Shown: positions 24,580-33,133 of the stretch, in pieces
Layout of the letters: the number at the start of each line of letters is the position of its first letter
Position numbering within the stretch: position 1 is the stretch's first letter
Origin: RBG-16-57-9 sp964529745
Lineage (GTDB): Archaea; Thermoproteota; Bathyarchaeia; TCS64
NCBI GenBank assembly: GCA_964529745.1
Contig: CAZGZR010000005.1
Location: 1-64,000 of the forward strand
Direction of reading: 5' to 3'
DNA length: 64,000 nucleotides
Translations under genes and position numbers: made by a program
Notes under the pieces: model-generated
The model's database searches: none
What the model was told of the DNA's origin: nothing
The model's input: the letters and a program-made list of their open reading frames with translations, nothing else

Positions 24580-24908
24580 CCGCTCTCGTCGAGGCTGTTC
24601 TTGAACTCGATGAGCGCCTTTACCTTGGGGTTGCCTGTGTTAAGCTGGTAGACCACGGTGACTTTACCTACCTTGCAGCCCGTGACCAGACCCCTTTCGA
24701 GCAGCTCGGGCATGACGGGGCTGACGGAGCCGGGGTTCTTGTCTATTCTCCTGGCTATCTCCCTGAGGTTCATCCACTGGTTGGGGTTGTCTATGAGCAT
24801 GTCTAGAACCAGCATCATTATGGATGGCCCCAGGAGGTCGTTTATGGAGGGCTTCACAGGTTTAACATGTGTCTCGGGAATATAAACGATGACCCCAATA
24901 TCAAACAT
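24576..24908 (-). CDS. Winged-helix transcriptional regulator
   Basis: 110 aa; the likely start is ATG 24908 or an internal Met. The helix-turn-helix reads WMNLREIARRIDKNPGSVSPVMPELLERGLV, followed by a wing (CKVGKVTVVYQLN), a one-domain ArsR/MarR-like regulator of the kind common in archaea. No effector domain. It is transcribed toward the zinc-finger gene; the target is unknown. Confidence 0.75.
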   Translation of the reverse strand: MFDIGVIVYIPETHVKPVKPSINDLLGPSIMMLVLDMLIDNPNQWMNLREIARRIDKNPGSVSPVMPELLERGLVTGCKVGKVTVVYQLNTGNPKVKALIEFKNSLDESG

Positions 24909-25011
24909 ATAATAATATATTCAAATGAATGATTGAAAATCCAAACGTTTATATTTATATGGCTGCCCCTGATACAAAGACATATTCTGTTCAACCCTTG
25001 GAGGAAACAGT

Positions 25012-26037
25012 TTGAACAAGGTTAGGCTAGGTAAGACCGGGCTCATGGTCTCCCGCGTCGCCATGGGAGGCATACCCATCCAGCGTCCCCCGCTGGACGA
25101 GGCCGTAAAGGTCATCAACAGGGCGCTGGACCTCGGCGTCAACCTCATCGACACCAGCATCGGCTACGGGGACAGCGAGCTCATCATAGGTAAGGCCGTG
25201 TCAGGGAGAAGAGACGAGGTGCTACTCGCCACCAAAGGGCGCTGGCGAGACAAAGAGACCCTGGCGGGGAACATAGACTCCAGCCTGAAGAGGCTGGGAA
25301 CCGATCACATCGACATATGGCAGATGCACAACATCAGAGACCCGACGGCATTCAAGCAAGTCGTGGCGCCTGGGGGCTCGATCGAGGCGGCACGCGAGGC
25401 GCTGGATGAGGGTAAGATACTGCACCTCGGGTTCAGCACCCACAACCTAGAGGTGGCGTACATGGGGGTGGAGTCCGGTTTCTTCGAGACGGTTCAGTTC
25501 CCGTTCAACTTCATCGCTAGGGAGGCCTCGGAAGAGCTAATCTCTCACGCAAGGAAGCGCAGCGTCGGCTTCATTGGGATGAAGCCGTTCGCGGGCGGCA
25601 ACATCACGGACGCCAGGTTGGCTATCGGCTATGTGCTTCACCACGAGACCGTGGTACCTGACCCTGGGGTGGAGCGGGTGGAGGAGATCGAGGAGATAGT
25701 CGGCCTCGTGGATGAGGGCATCGAACTCGGTGAAGGCGACTGGGCTAGGATGGACGCCATCCGCGACGAGTTGGGCGACCGGTTCTGCCGCCAGTGCATG
25801 TACTGCATGCCCTGCCCCCAAGGCGTGGAGATATGGCTGCTGACCTACATGAGGAACCTGTTCAGGCTCTGGCCCAGAGAGAGGGTTATCCAGGCGTTCG
25901 GAGACCGCGCGGTCACCGCTGAGAAGTGCATACAGTGCGGGGAGTGCGAGGAGAAGTGCCCCTACGGGCTGCCCATCAGGGAGCTGATACAGGAGAACTA
26001 CGAGTTCTACATTAACGAAGTAGCGAGGGATGGTTAG
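25012..26037 (+). CDS. Aldo/keto reductase with C-terminal dicluster ferredoxin domain
   Basis: 341 aa from TTG 25012, fixed by a GGAGGAA ribosome site 6-8 nt upstream. Barrel motifs: Asp/Tyr in LIDTSIGYGDSE, Lys in ATKGRW, His in QMHNIRD. Two iron-sulfur motifs follow, CRQCMYCMPCPQG and CIQCGECEEKCP. It is related to, but shorter than, the protein at 20.8-21.9 kb. Two bases separate it from the LLM oxidoreductase gene, so an F420- or flavin-linked redox pair is plausible. Confidence 0.87.
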   Translation: MNKVRLGKTGLMVSRVAMGGIPIQRPPLDEAVKVINRALDLGVNLIDTSIGYGDSELIIGKAVSGRRDEVLLATKGRWRDKETLAGNIDSSLKRLGTDHIDIWQMHNIRDPTAFKQVVAPGGSIEAAREALDEGKILHLGFSTHNLEVAYMGVESGFFETVQFPFNFIAREASEELISHARKRSVGFIGMKPFAGGNITDARLAIGYVLHHETVVPDPGVERVEEIEEIVGLVDEGIELGEGDWARMDAIRDELGDRFCRQCMYCMPCPQGVEIWLLTYMRNLFRLWPRERVIQAFGDRAVTAEKCIQCGECEEKCPYGLPIRELIQENYEFYINEVARDG

Positions 26038-26039
26038 AA

Positions 26040-26978
26040 GTGAAGATCGGGTTACAGGTTCCAAGGTTCCACTGGCCGGGAAGCCCCGGCAGCATCGGCT
26101 CCAGGCTCGCCGAAATAGCGGCAGCGGCGGACGACGCTGGCTTCGACAGCCTCTGGGTGATGGACCACTTCTACCAGGTTGGGCAGGGCTACGGGGCCCC
26201 CGAGGAGCCCATGCTGGAGGCCTACACGGCGCTAGCCTACATGGCCGCCGTGACCCGGAGCGTCAGGCTAGGCACCATGGTGACGGGGGCCTTCTACAGG
26301 AACCCAGGCGTCCTCGTCAAGACGGTGACGACGCTCGACGTGCTGTCAGGTGGAAGAGGCATGCTCGGGATAGGGGCCGGCTGGTATGAGCTGGAGAGCA
26401 GGGGGATGGGCGTCCCCTTCCCCTACTCGATGAAGGAGCGCATGGGACGCCTCGAGGAGACGCTGCAGATCGCCCACCACATGTGGAGCGACGACAGATC
26501 ATCGTATGAGGGGAAATACTACCGCTTGGAGGCGCCCATCTGCAGCCCCCAACCCATAAGCAGCCCCCACCCCTACATAATGATAGGCGGCGGCGGCGAG
26601 AGGAAGACCCTCCGCTATGTGGCGAAGTATGGCGACGCCTGCAACCTCCACCTGGGCGCACACCCGAAGCTCAAGGGATACACACAGAGAGCCTACAACA
26701 ACTATGGCGACCGCTTTACGCGCCTCGACCACAAGCTGGATGTGCTTAGAAGGCACTGCGAGAGAGAGGGACGGGACTACGACATAATAGACAAGTCGGT
26801 GCTCTGCCCCATGGATGTCTCGCCGGGGGCGTTAACGCCGGTGGAGGTGGTGGGTATGTGCAGGGAGCTCTCGGAGATGGGCTTCAACTACGTGGTCTTC
26901 AACATGCCCAACGACCACGAGATCACGCCCATCGAGGTGATGAGGGACGAGGTGATCCCCAGCGTACAGGACCTTTGA
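26040..26978 (+). CDS. LLM-class (F420/FMN-dependent) oxidoreductase
   Basis: 312 aa from GTG 26040. A bacterial-luciferase-like barrel: FDSLWVMDHF, RLGTMVTGAFYRNPGVLVKTVTTLDVLSGGR split around the cofactor site, GIGAGWYELE and IMIGGGGERKTLR. This is the pattern of F420-dependent dehydrogenases and methylene-tetrahydromethanopterin reductase relatives. Substrate unknown. Translated directly after the ferredoxin-tailed aldo/keto reductase (2 nt gap). Confidence 0.87.
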   Translation: MKIGLQVPRFHWPGSPGSIGSRLAEIAAAADDAGFDSLWVMDHFYQVGQGYGAPEEPMLEAYTALAYMAAVTRSVRLGTMVTGAFYRNPGVLVKTVTTLDVLSGGRGMLGIGAGWYELESRGMGVPFPYSMKERMGRLEETLQIAHHMWSDDRSSYEGKYYRLEAPICSPQPISSPHPYIMIGGGGERKTLRYVAKYGDACNLHLGAHPKLKGYTQRAYNNYGDRFTRLDHKLDVLRRHCEREGRDYDIIDKSVLCPMDVSPGALTPVEVVGMCRELSEMGFNYVVFNMPNDHEITPIEVMRDEVIPSVQDL

Positions 26979-27078
26979 TGCAAAAGTTCGAGCCAGAGCG
27001 TGGGCGCTCGTCGCCGCGGCGTCGATCTACCTCACAGGCGCCACGTAGAGACTCCCTTGCCGGGCTTAGAAAGGTTGG

Positions 27079-27150
27079 AGCCTCGGGCGGGAATTGAACC
27101 CGCGACCAACAGCTTACAAGGCTGCCGCTCTGCCACTGAGCTACCAAGGC
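27079..27150 (-). tRNA. tRNA-Thr (anticodon TGT)
   Basis: The reverse complement folds as a tRNA: acceptor GCCTTGG with CCGAGGC, a D arm, anticodon stem GCAGC/GCTGT around loop CTTGTAA (anticodon TGT), and T arm GCGGG-TTCAATT-CCCGC. Discriminator base is T. The CCA end is not encoded. No intron. Confidence 0.93.
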
Positions 27151-27224
27151 ACGCACCATGTAAACCCGGAGACGCCAAATAAATTTTTGTCTAACGCTGT
27201 AATCAGAAAAGGTGAAGGGCTATA

Positions 27225-28277
27225 GTGTCAACAAAGAACTCGATGAAAGCGTTCACTGGGAGAATATACCTGGTACTGTTACTCGCGTCCATGCTATACC
27301 CACCCACTGCTGCCAGAGGTCAACCCCAAGAAACCGTGGTAAACGTCGTAGAGATCGGGGGCGTCGAGGCGGTTTTAGTCAACAGCACCCTATATGGCCC
27401 CGAGGCATCCGGGGAGGTAAGGAAATGGATCGACGGGGGGACCCCGGTTATCTTCTACGGGAGCCAGCCTGAGCGACTCATGGACGTCTACACGCCCCGG
27501 ATATGCGTGGAAAACTCGTCAATCGGAGGGTCGAGGCTCGTCGCTCTCGGTGTCATCACCTCCCCCGGGAACAGGTCCGGTGACCTTGTGCTCAGGGTGA
27601 GGGGCAGGGCGTCCACGGAAGACGCTCTGGAGCATGCCATCGATTGGGTGAGCTACGGTGAAGAAACAGAGGGGGGCTCGTCTGATGGTTACGAGCGGGT
27701 GGGGCTGCTCAGGGATGTGGAGAGGCAGGGTCCCTACGGCGTCGTCGAGTCCAACGTGGAGCTGGTGCGGGTGATGGACGACGGCTCAGAGACTTACGAC
27801 TGGTACGACGTCACCGTTACGCAGACAGTCTCTCCGGGAAAATACATGGGGGTCTCGGGCTGGGGCTGGAGCTGGCTGGAGTACACGATGAACGGCTCCG
27901 CGGACGGCGCCGACGTCTACCTCTCGGACTACAATGCGCCGCCCTCGGGGGAGCAGCCCGTCGGGTTGTTCAGCTTCCTCTGGAGGATCATGACGTTCAG
28001 GTGGGATGAGGCGTTCCCGTGGCTCAGAGGGAAACCGGTCGTCCAGGGGCTGGACATGAGCGACTTCAGCCGGGAACTTTTCATGGCGAGGTACGAGAAC
28101 AGGGGCGACGCCGGCGCACGGTTCACCGTAAGGCATCACTACGTGCTGCGCGTAGGTGAGGGCCAGGCGCCCACGTTCTGGCATCAGACCCAAGTCAAGT
28201 ACGTCAAAGGCGCTGTGTTCAACGTCGAGAGATACATAACGCCGCCGATGCTTGACGGCCTCGTGACAGTGAACTGA
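27225..28277 (+). CDS. Secreted protein of unknown function
   Basis: 350 aa from GTG 27225. A basic start and the hydrophobic run IYLVLLLASMLYPPTAARG form a signal peptide; the mature part is rich in strands, with no recognised domain. It contains several N-x-S/T sequons (NST, NSS, NRS, NGS), consistent with modification by the AglB of this genome. No C-terminal anchor or sorting signal is evident. Not recognised; probably extracellular. Confidence 0.6.
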   Translation: MSTKNSMKAFTGRIYLVLLLASMLYPPTAARGQPQETVVNVVEIGGVEAVLVNSTLYGPEASGEVRKWIDGGTPVIFYGSQPERLMDVYTPRICVENSSIGGSRLVALGVITSPGNRSGDLVLRVRGRASTEDALEHAIDWVSYGEETEGGSSDGYERVGLLRDVERQGPYGVVESNVELVRVMDDGSETYDWYDVTVTQTVSPGKYMGVSGWGWSWLEYTMNGSADGADVYLSDYNAPPSGEQPVGLFSFLWRIMTFRWDEAFPWLRGKPVVQGLDMSDFSRELFMARYENRGDAGARFTVRHHYVLRVGEGQAPTFWHQTQVKYVKGAVFNVERYITPPMLDGLVTVN

Positions 28278-28317
28278 CCCACCCACGACTATAACATGGA
28301 TTATGCGTCAGGCTGGG

Positions 28318-28863
28318 CTAGAACCTCTTACCCGTCTCCCTGGCTTCCGCGAGGAGGCCCTCGTTGTCCCGCACGGGCCTCTGGTGGCTGCCGTAGCCCT
28401 TGAGGGAGCCTATTATCTGCATCCTCCAGTAGTTGGTCATCCTGCCGTTCATCCACTCCAGCACCTCGTCGTACGCGTTGGGGTGGTCCAGGCCGCAGGT
28501 GATGGCGGTGACGCACTTCACGCCCTCCGGGAAGAGCCTCCTGTACTCTGCGCCGTGGCTCATGCTGTAGTAGTAGAGGCGGTCGATGAACAGCTTGGTG
28601 CGGCTGCTGACGTAGTCGTAGTAGATGGGGGTGCCCATGACCAGGCCGCCCATGGTCTCCAGGTGGGGCATCAGCGACTGGAAGTCGTCTTCAGGGTACA
28701 CGTAGCCGTCCTCACCGTATTCCAGGGGCCTGATCTCCATGTCGCTGAGGTAGAATACGTGGGTCTCGTTGCCCGCATCCCTCGCGCCGGCGAGGGCCTC
28801 CTCGACGAGCCTAGCCGTGTTGCCGTCGCGGCGGGGGCTGCCCACCAAGCCTATGACTTTCAT
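28318..28863 (-). CDS. Flavodoxin-fold NAD(P)H-dependent oxidoreductase
   Basis: 181 aa. The FMN phosphate loop GSPRRDGNTARLV sits at the start, and the GTPIYYDYVSSRTKLFIDRL block is that of NADPH-dependent FMN reductase/flavodoxin-like proteins. It lacks the Cys motif of the iron-sulfur flavoprotein found at 52.8 kb. Probably a cytosolic flavin reductase or quinone reductase. Divergent from the DapA-like gene. Confidence 0.83.
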   Translation of the reverse strand: MKVIGLVGSPRRDGNTARLVEEALAGARDAGNETHVFYLSDMEIRPLEYGEDGYVYPEDDFQSLMPHLETMGGLVMGTPIYYDYVSSRTKLFIDRLYYYSMSHGAEYRRLFPEGVKCVTAITCGLDHPNAYDEVLEWMNGRMTNYWRMQIIGSLKGYGSHQRPVRDNEGLLAEARETGKRF

Positions 28864-28943
28864 GGTGGTACCGGATCAACGTAGGGATATAAAGGTTCAA
28901 TTCAGGTGGTTACCCTTATCCGATCCTAGCCTGATCCACCTCT

Positions 28944-29882
28944 ATGAAACGCTTCAACGTTGAGGGGAGCTGGCCGGCCCTCGTCACGCCCATGACGACC
29001 GGGGACGAGGTGGATTATGGGGTGCTGCGGCAGCTCGTCGGGTTCCAGGCAGAGAACGGCAGCGCGGGGGTATTGTTGCTGGGGTCCACCGGGGAAGCCA
29101 TAATGCTCACAGGCGATGAGCGGAGGAAGATCATTGATACTGTGCTGGACGAGGCGAACGACAAGACCCCTGTAATGGTTGGCGTAGCGGCCGTCACCAC
29201 CAGACAGACCATCGATAACGCGAGATACGCGAAGGAAGCCGGGGCCGCCGCCGGACTCGTAGTTCAGCCTCCATACATCAAGCCGACACAGACCGCCCTA
29301 TATCAATACTTCAAGGACGTCGCTGACACAGTAGACATGCCCTTCGTAATCTACAACAACCCGGAGCGCTGCGGCGTCAACGTCGAGCCCGAGACCATCG
29401 CCCGGCTAGCGCAGCACCAGAACATCGTAGCCGTCAAGGAGGCCGGCCCCAACCCGTATGGCGTGATGAGGACCGTCGAGCTCACACGGGGCGGGTTCAA
29501 CGTCCTCTGCTGCGACTGCCCCTTCTACGCGCTGATACCAGTCGTCATGAGCTCAGGCGGCAAGGGGACAAGCAACGTCACGGGGAGCCTGTGCCCCAGG
29601 GAGATGGCCGAGATCAGCAAGCCCTGGGAGGGCTACGGGGACGCCGAGACCATGCGGGAGTACCTGTACAGGTACCTGCCCCTCATGAGGATGATGTACA
29701 GCGAGTCCAACCCGGTCCCCCTCAAATGGGCGCTGAACCAGGTGGGGGCGAACGTGGGGAAACCCCGTAAACCGCTGCAGGAGCTGGGCGAGGCGAACCA
29801 GCGCGCCATGCACCAGACAATGGAGCGCCTCGGGATACTGAACGAGGACAGCTACCAGCGGGAGTACTTCTCAAGAAGATAA
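28944..29882 (+). CDS. DapA/NAL-superfamily aldolase (dihydrodipicolinate synthase-like)
   Basis: 312 aa. Class I aldolase barrel with GSTGEA (phosphate/carboxylate loop), VIYNNP (Tyr) and the Schiff-base Lys in VAVKEAG. The GTSNVTG turn is typical. It condenses or cleaves pyruvate with an aldehyde; it could be lysine-pathway DapA or a sugar-acid aldolase. No other lysine gene is near, so the exact reaction is open. Confidence 0.82.
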   Translation: MKRFNVEGSWPALVTPMTTGDEVDYGVLRQLVGFQAENGSAGVLLLGSTGEAIMLTGDERRKIIDTVLDEANDKTPVMVGVAAVTTRQTIDNARYAKEAGAAAGLVVQPPYIKPTQTALYQYFKDVADTVDMPFVIYNNPERCGVNVEPETIARLAQHQNIVAVKEAGPNPYGVMRTVELTRGGFNVLCCDCPFYALIPVVMSSGGKGTSNVTGSLCPREMAEISKPWEGYGDAETMREYLYRYLPLMRMMYSESNPVPLKWALNQVGANVGKPRKPLQELGEANQRAMHQTMERLGILNEDSYQREYFSRR

Positions 29883-29915
29883 TATATTTTAACTGTTTTT
29901 TCTTTTTAACCATCT

Positions 29916-30236
29916 TTAAATGAATTGTTGTAATTCTTTGTATATTTCTAATATCGATTCCTTTTTCCCACTGAACTCTAATTTTTTCCTTGTTGTCGTG
30001 ATGTTTACTATCCCTTTCTTCGATACGATTCCCTTCTCGTTGAAAACCATGTCTACGATGTCGCTGATGTTTTCGGAAATGATATTATCTTTTTTGAAGA
30101 TCAAGCCTTTTTGCCTGTGCCATATGACACGTCGATCGGTTATCATGAAGTAGTATTTTCCTCCTTGATATTCCACTGGTTCCGGGCTTGAGTACCTTAC
30201 ACTTTCTCCTGGCATAAGAAAATCTTCGAGTGGCAT
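29916..30236 (-). CDS. Small bacterial-type PH-domain protein, AT-rich
   Basis: 106 aa. The pattern MPGESVRYSSPE, then KYYFMITDRRVIWHRQ, a stretch of strands and a final helix (ESILEIYKELQQFI) is that of bPH domains (short YokE/PH-like proteins). Function unknown, often linked to membranes. Codons are much richer in A and T than the neighbours on both sides, which suggests transfer. Confidence 0.6.
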   Translation of the reverse strand: MPLEDFLMPGESVRYSSPEPVEYQGGKYYFMITDRRVIWHRQKGLIFKKDNIISENISDIVDMVFNEKGIVSKKGIVNITTTRKKLEFSGKKESILEIYKELQQFI

Positions 30237-30301
30237 ACATATTCAAATTTTTATGTAAATATAAAACTTTATCGAGTGCTGGATCATAAAAATAGGAGGG
30301 G

Positions 30302-30586
30302 TTACTTCAGCTTATCTATGAGGTGGTCGATGGTAACGGCGGGCATGCTCAGTATCTTGATGGTGCCCCTGCTCCCCAGCTCGACGCTCATCTTGAACAC
30401 CGAGTCGTTGTCGGGGGCCTCCACTATGTTCACGAAGTCGTAGGGGCCGAGGACGGCGTACTGCTCCAGAACCTTGACGCCGAAGGCCTCGATCTCCTTG
30501 TTGACCTCCTTGATTCGCTCAGGCTTGCTCTTCAGGGTCTTCTGTCCGTCGGGTGTCAACGTTGATAAGAGGATGTACTTGGCCAC
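30302..30586 (-). CDS. GYD-domain protein
   Basis: About 95 aa from GTG 30586; the open frame runs 11 codons further but family members start at AKYILLSTLTP. The rest, ERIKEVNKEIEAFGVKV, QYAVLGPYDFVNIVEAPD and a closing helix, is the GYD family (small alpha/beta-barrel proteins, function unknown). Widespread in archaea and usually monocistronic, as here. Confidence 0.8.
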   Translation of the reverse strand: MAKYILLSTLTPDGQKTLKSKPERIKEVNKEIEAFGVKVLEQYAVLGPYDFVNIVEAPDNDSVFKMSVELGSRGTIKILSMPAVTIDHLIDKLK

Positions 30587-30687
30587 TGTATACACCAAGA
30601 TGACGTTGAAGAGGGGCACTGATATGGTTATCGATCGTTACGCCGACAGAAACATCACATGTCCGGGCTTCGCTGCGACCACAATCA

Positions 30688-31302
30688 TCACTGACGTTCT
30701 AAGAGAGTTCGCACTATCTTGATCATCATGTCTATGAACTCCCGTTCGGAGCCGAACGTCGCCTCAACGTAGACGAACCGGTGCATAAGGGCGTCGATTA
30801 CCTTGTTGACTCTCGACTCCTTGCCTTCGAGGCTTAGACCCTCCTCTGGGTGCCTCTCCAAGAGGGTTCTAAGAACCCTGGTAACGGGCTCCGCATCGGA
30901 TCTCATCATCTCCTCCACCTCGATGGAATCGGCGACACGATCGTATGCGACCAGGTTCGACAGCACCTCGCTATCCATCGCGGCGAGGACCAGCCTTTCC
31001 TCGCGATGGATCTCGATCAGGGTCTCCAAGAGCAGTTCAAGTCCCTGATTGAGAGACGCCGTCCCCCTTAGACGCTTCTGGGGGAGTCTTTCCTCGAACC
31101 TCTTCACGTATTTTTCGGCAATTTGTTCACGTATCTCCATGAGTATGGAAGTCTTGCCGTTCGGGAAATGGTAGTAGAGGGTCCCGATGCTTACCCCTGC
31201 CTCGTGGGCTATCTCGTTGACGTTGAGGTTGGCGTAGCCCACCCTGCTGAACATCTCTTCTGCGACGCGTAGTATGTTTTTCTTGGCCCTGGACTCCCTC
31301 AT
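30688..31302 (-). CDS. TetR-family transcriptional regulator
   Basis: 204 aa. The N-terminal three-helix DNA-binding domain reads ILRVAEEMFSRVGYANLNVNEIAHEAGVSIGTLYYHFPNG, in the usual order, followed by an all-helical ligand-binding domain. It is divergent from a SAM methyltransferase gene, and the 108-bp gap holds two inverted repeats, so it most likely represses itself and the methyltransferase. Ligand unknown. Confidence 0.88.
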   Translation of the reverse strand: MRESRAKKNILRVAEEMFSRVGYANLNVNEIAHEAGVSIGTLYYHFPNGKTSILMEIREQIAEKYVKRFEERLPQKRLRGTASLNQGLELLLETLIEIHREERLVLAAMDSEVLSNLVAYDRVADSIEVEEMMRSDAEPVTRVLRTLLERHPEEGLSLEGKESRVNKVIDALMHRFVYVEATFGSEREFIDMMIKIVRTLLERQ

Positions 31303-31335
31303 TGTATAGCTCTTTGTGGTTCCACGATTTAGATA

Positions 31336-31396
31336 TTTCGAGTTCGAGTCGAAATCGACATATTTATATCCGCCTCCAACATACTCGAATTCGAGT
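31336..31396. promoter_or_regulatory. TetR operators around a TATA box
   Basis: Two palindromic elements share the core TCGAGT: an imperfect repeat with TTTCGA...TCGAAA ends at 31336-31354, and a perfect 14-bp palindrome ACTCGAATTCGAGT at 31383-31396. Between them TATTTATAT (31361-31369) is the probable TATA box of the methyltransferase. The second palindrome would cover its transcription start, so bound TetR would block both directions. Confidence 0.6.
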
Positions 31397-31410
31397 CAAA
31401 CTCGAATACC

Positions 31411-32238
31411 GTGAACATCATGACCCAGGAAAGCGATCAGACCGAGCAGCACTTCTTCGATTTCGCCGCCGAGGCGGGCCTGACGAAGCACTTCGGCGGC
31501 CTAGAGGCGACGGAGGAACTCGTCGATCTATGCGGAATAGGGGAGGACAGCTATGTCCTGGACGTCGGCTGCGGCGTCGGGCAGACGCCATGCTACCTCG
31601 CCAAGAAGCATGGCTGCAGGGTGGTCGGCGTTGACATCAACGAGGGGATGATCGAGAGATCCCGGGAGACGGCGGAGAGGGAGGGAGTAACGGAAAAGAC
31701 GGAGTTCAGGGTCGCTGACGCTCAGAACCTTCCCTTCATGGACGGAACCTTCGACGCCGTCGTCACGGAGTCCGTGACCGTCTTCCCGGAGGACAAGCAG
31801 AAGGCCGTCGGGGAGTACACGCGGGTGACGAAGACCGGCGGCCACGTCGGGCTCAACGAGGCGACTTGGCTGAAGACGCCGCCTCCACCCGAGATAATCG
31901 CGTGGGCGTCCCAGGATCTTGGTGCGTGCGTGAAGCCTCTAACCTCTGATGAGTGGGCTGGTCTACTGGAGGAAGCCGGACTGACAGATATAGTCGTGAA
32001 AGTCCGTGAGGTCAGGCCACGTAGAGAGGCGAGGGGGCTTGTCCGCAGGTACGGCTACCTGGGGATGCTGCGAAGCCTCTTCAGAGCCGCTTCTCTGTAT
32101 CTGAGGAGTCCAGCCTACAGGAGGTTCGTGAAGGAAGTGCGGAAGGAAGGCATCACCCCCGACAACCTTGAAGAGTATCTGGGATACGGCCTGTTCGTCG
32201 GGAGAAAGGAGCAGCGCGATGCCCTAGGCGAGATATGA
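31411..32238 (+). CDS. Class I SAM-dependent methyltransferase, TetR-controlled
   Basis: 275 aa from GTG 31411 (ATG 31420 also possible). Motif I is VLDVGCGVGQTPCYLA, followed by the acidic VVGVDINEGM, the adenine-binding VADAQNLPF and FDAVVTES. The C-terminal region is basic and helical (RSLFRAASLYL). The best general match is the UbiE/small-molecule class. Regulation by the divergent TetR protein suggests a role in detoxifying or modifying the TetR ligand. Confidence 0.82.
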   Translation: MNIMTQESDQTEQHFFDFAAEAGLTKHFGGLEATEELVDLCGIGEDSYVLDVGCGVGQTPCYLAKKHGCRVVGVDINEGMIERSRETAEREGVTEKTEFRVADAQNLPFMDGTFDAVVTESVTVFPEDKQKAVGEYTRVTKTGGHVGLNEATWLKTPPPPEIIAWASQDLGACVKPLTSDEWAGLLEEAGLTDIVVKVREVRPRREARGLVRRYGYLGMLRSLFRAASLYLRSPAYRRFVKEVRKEGITPDNLEEYLGYGLFVGRKEQRDALGEI

Positions 32239-32347
32239 ACCCACAACCATCGACTCGCTGATAGGGCCCGGCTCTTCCATATGCTCTCGTGCTCTTGGCC
32301 GCCAAATCGGGTGGGAATAATATTATAAGTGGGAACCATATATAAAA

Positions 32348-32602
32348 GTGGGAATGGCCGAGATAGTGAAGGTGGACGCCAAAGGCCGCGTGCTCATACC
32401 CAAGAAGCTGAGAACCAAGGCGGAGATCACTGAAGGCGGCTACGTCAAGGTGGAGGCAGACGAGAACAGGATCGTCATCAAGCCCTTGGAGCCCGTCGCC
32501 GAGAAGTACTACGGCGCCTTCGAGGTGGACTCGTGGCCGGACGATCTCGACGCGTATATCACGGAGGCGCTGAGGAAGGAGTGGACCCGGAAGCGTACCT
32601 AG
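32348..32602 (+). CDS. vapB: AbrB-type antitoxin (VapB)
   Basis: 84 aa from GTG 32348 or ATG 32354. AbrB hairpin KVDAKGRVLIPKKLRTKAEI, then a C-terminal toxin-binding tail (DDLDAYITEALRKEW). Two TATA-like direct repeats (TATTATAAGTGGGAA, then TATATAAAAGTGGGAA at 32321-32353) precede it; the first is at a workable distance, and the second overlaps the start and may serve as an operator. Confidence 0.82.
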   Translation: MGMAEIVKVDAKGRVLIPKKLRTKAEITEGGYVKVEADENRIVIKPLEPVAEKYYGAFEVDSWPDDLDAYITEALRKEWTRKRT

Positions 32603-33000
32603 ACGTAAACGTGTTCGTCTACTGGCTCGGGGGCCACCCCGCATATGGCGCACAGGCTCACCGGTGGATAAAAGCGGTGCAGAACAGCGTCGGGGCGAGG
32701 TACACCACCTCGACCCTCTCGCTCTACCAGGTCCTCGTGGTGATGGCCGGCCTCACAGGCACGACCTTGAGCGACGCCGGGTTCGTGGAAAAGGTTCACA
32801 CGGCCATCACGGGCCTGCCGGGGCTCCAGATGGTGCCCCTGACATCGAGTCACTTCTCAAGAGCCTTGGATCTGATGCAGATATACGGCGTTGACTACGA
32901 GGATGCGCTCCACCTGGCCGTGGCCATGGACGAGGGTCTAAACAAGATCGTGTCCAACGACAAAGACTTCGATAAGACACCGTTGAACCGTGTGTTTTAG
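32581..33000 (+). CDS. vapC: VapC-type PIN-domain toxin, possibly lacking an acidic residue
   Basis: About 139 aa from GTG 32581, overlapping the antitoxin by 22 nt. PIN motifs: Asp in YLDVNVFVYWL, Asp in DYEDALHLAVAM, and Asp/Asp in VSNDKDFD. The second acidic position, normally a Glu in the helix after TS-x-L, appears as Gln (STLSLYQVLVV), so nuclease activity may be weakened. The stop codon ends 4 nt before the partial tRNA copy that marks the left edge of the inserted element. Confidence 0.8.
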   Translation: MDPEAYLDVNVFVYWLGGHPAYGAQAHRWIKAVQNSVGARYTTSTLSLYQVLVVMAGLTGTTLSDAGFVEKVHTAITGLPGLQMVPLTSSHFSRALDLMQIYGVDYEDALHLAVAMDEGLNKIVSNDKDFDKTPLNRVF

Positions 33001-33001
33001 G

Positions 33002-33046
33002 TGGAGCCTCGAGCGGGATTTGAACCCGCGGCCTACAACTTACGAG
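33002..33046 (-). repeat. Left att copy: 3' half of tRNA-Thr(CGT)
   Basis: These 45 nt are the same as 34718-34762 at 44 positions. They cover the tRNA 3' end, T arm and half of the anticodon arm, then stop matching within the anticodon stem. The fragment lacks a D arm and 5' acceptor strand, so it is not a functional tRNA. It is the expected attachment-site remnant of an element integrated in the 3' part of a tRNA gene. Confidence 0.85.
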
Positions 33047-33133
33047 ATTAACATAATAGTCACTAAATCACAAGAACGAGTTTTTAATTATGTAATTTAA
33101 TTTACTGTAAAAATTTTTTTAAGGTAATAAATC

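Noticed and set aside
33002..33046. Second functional tRNA-Thr gene
   Set aside because: Only the 3' half is present; there is no D arm or 5' acceptor strand.
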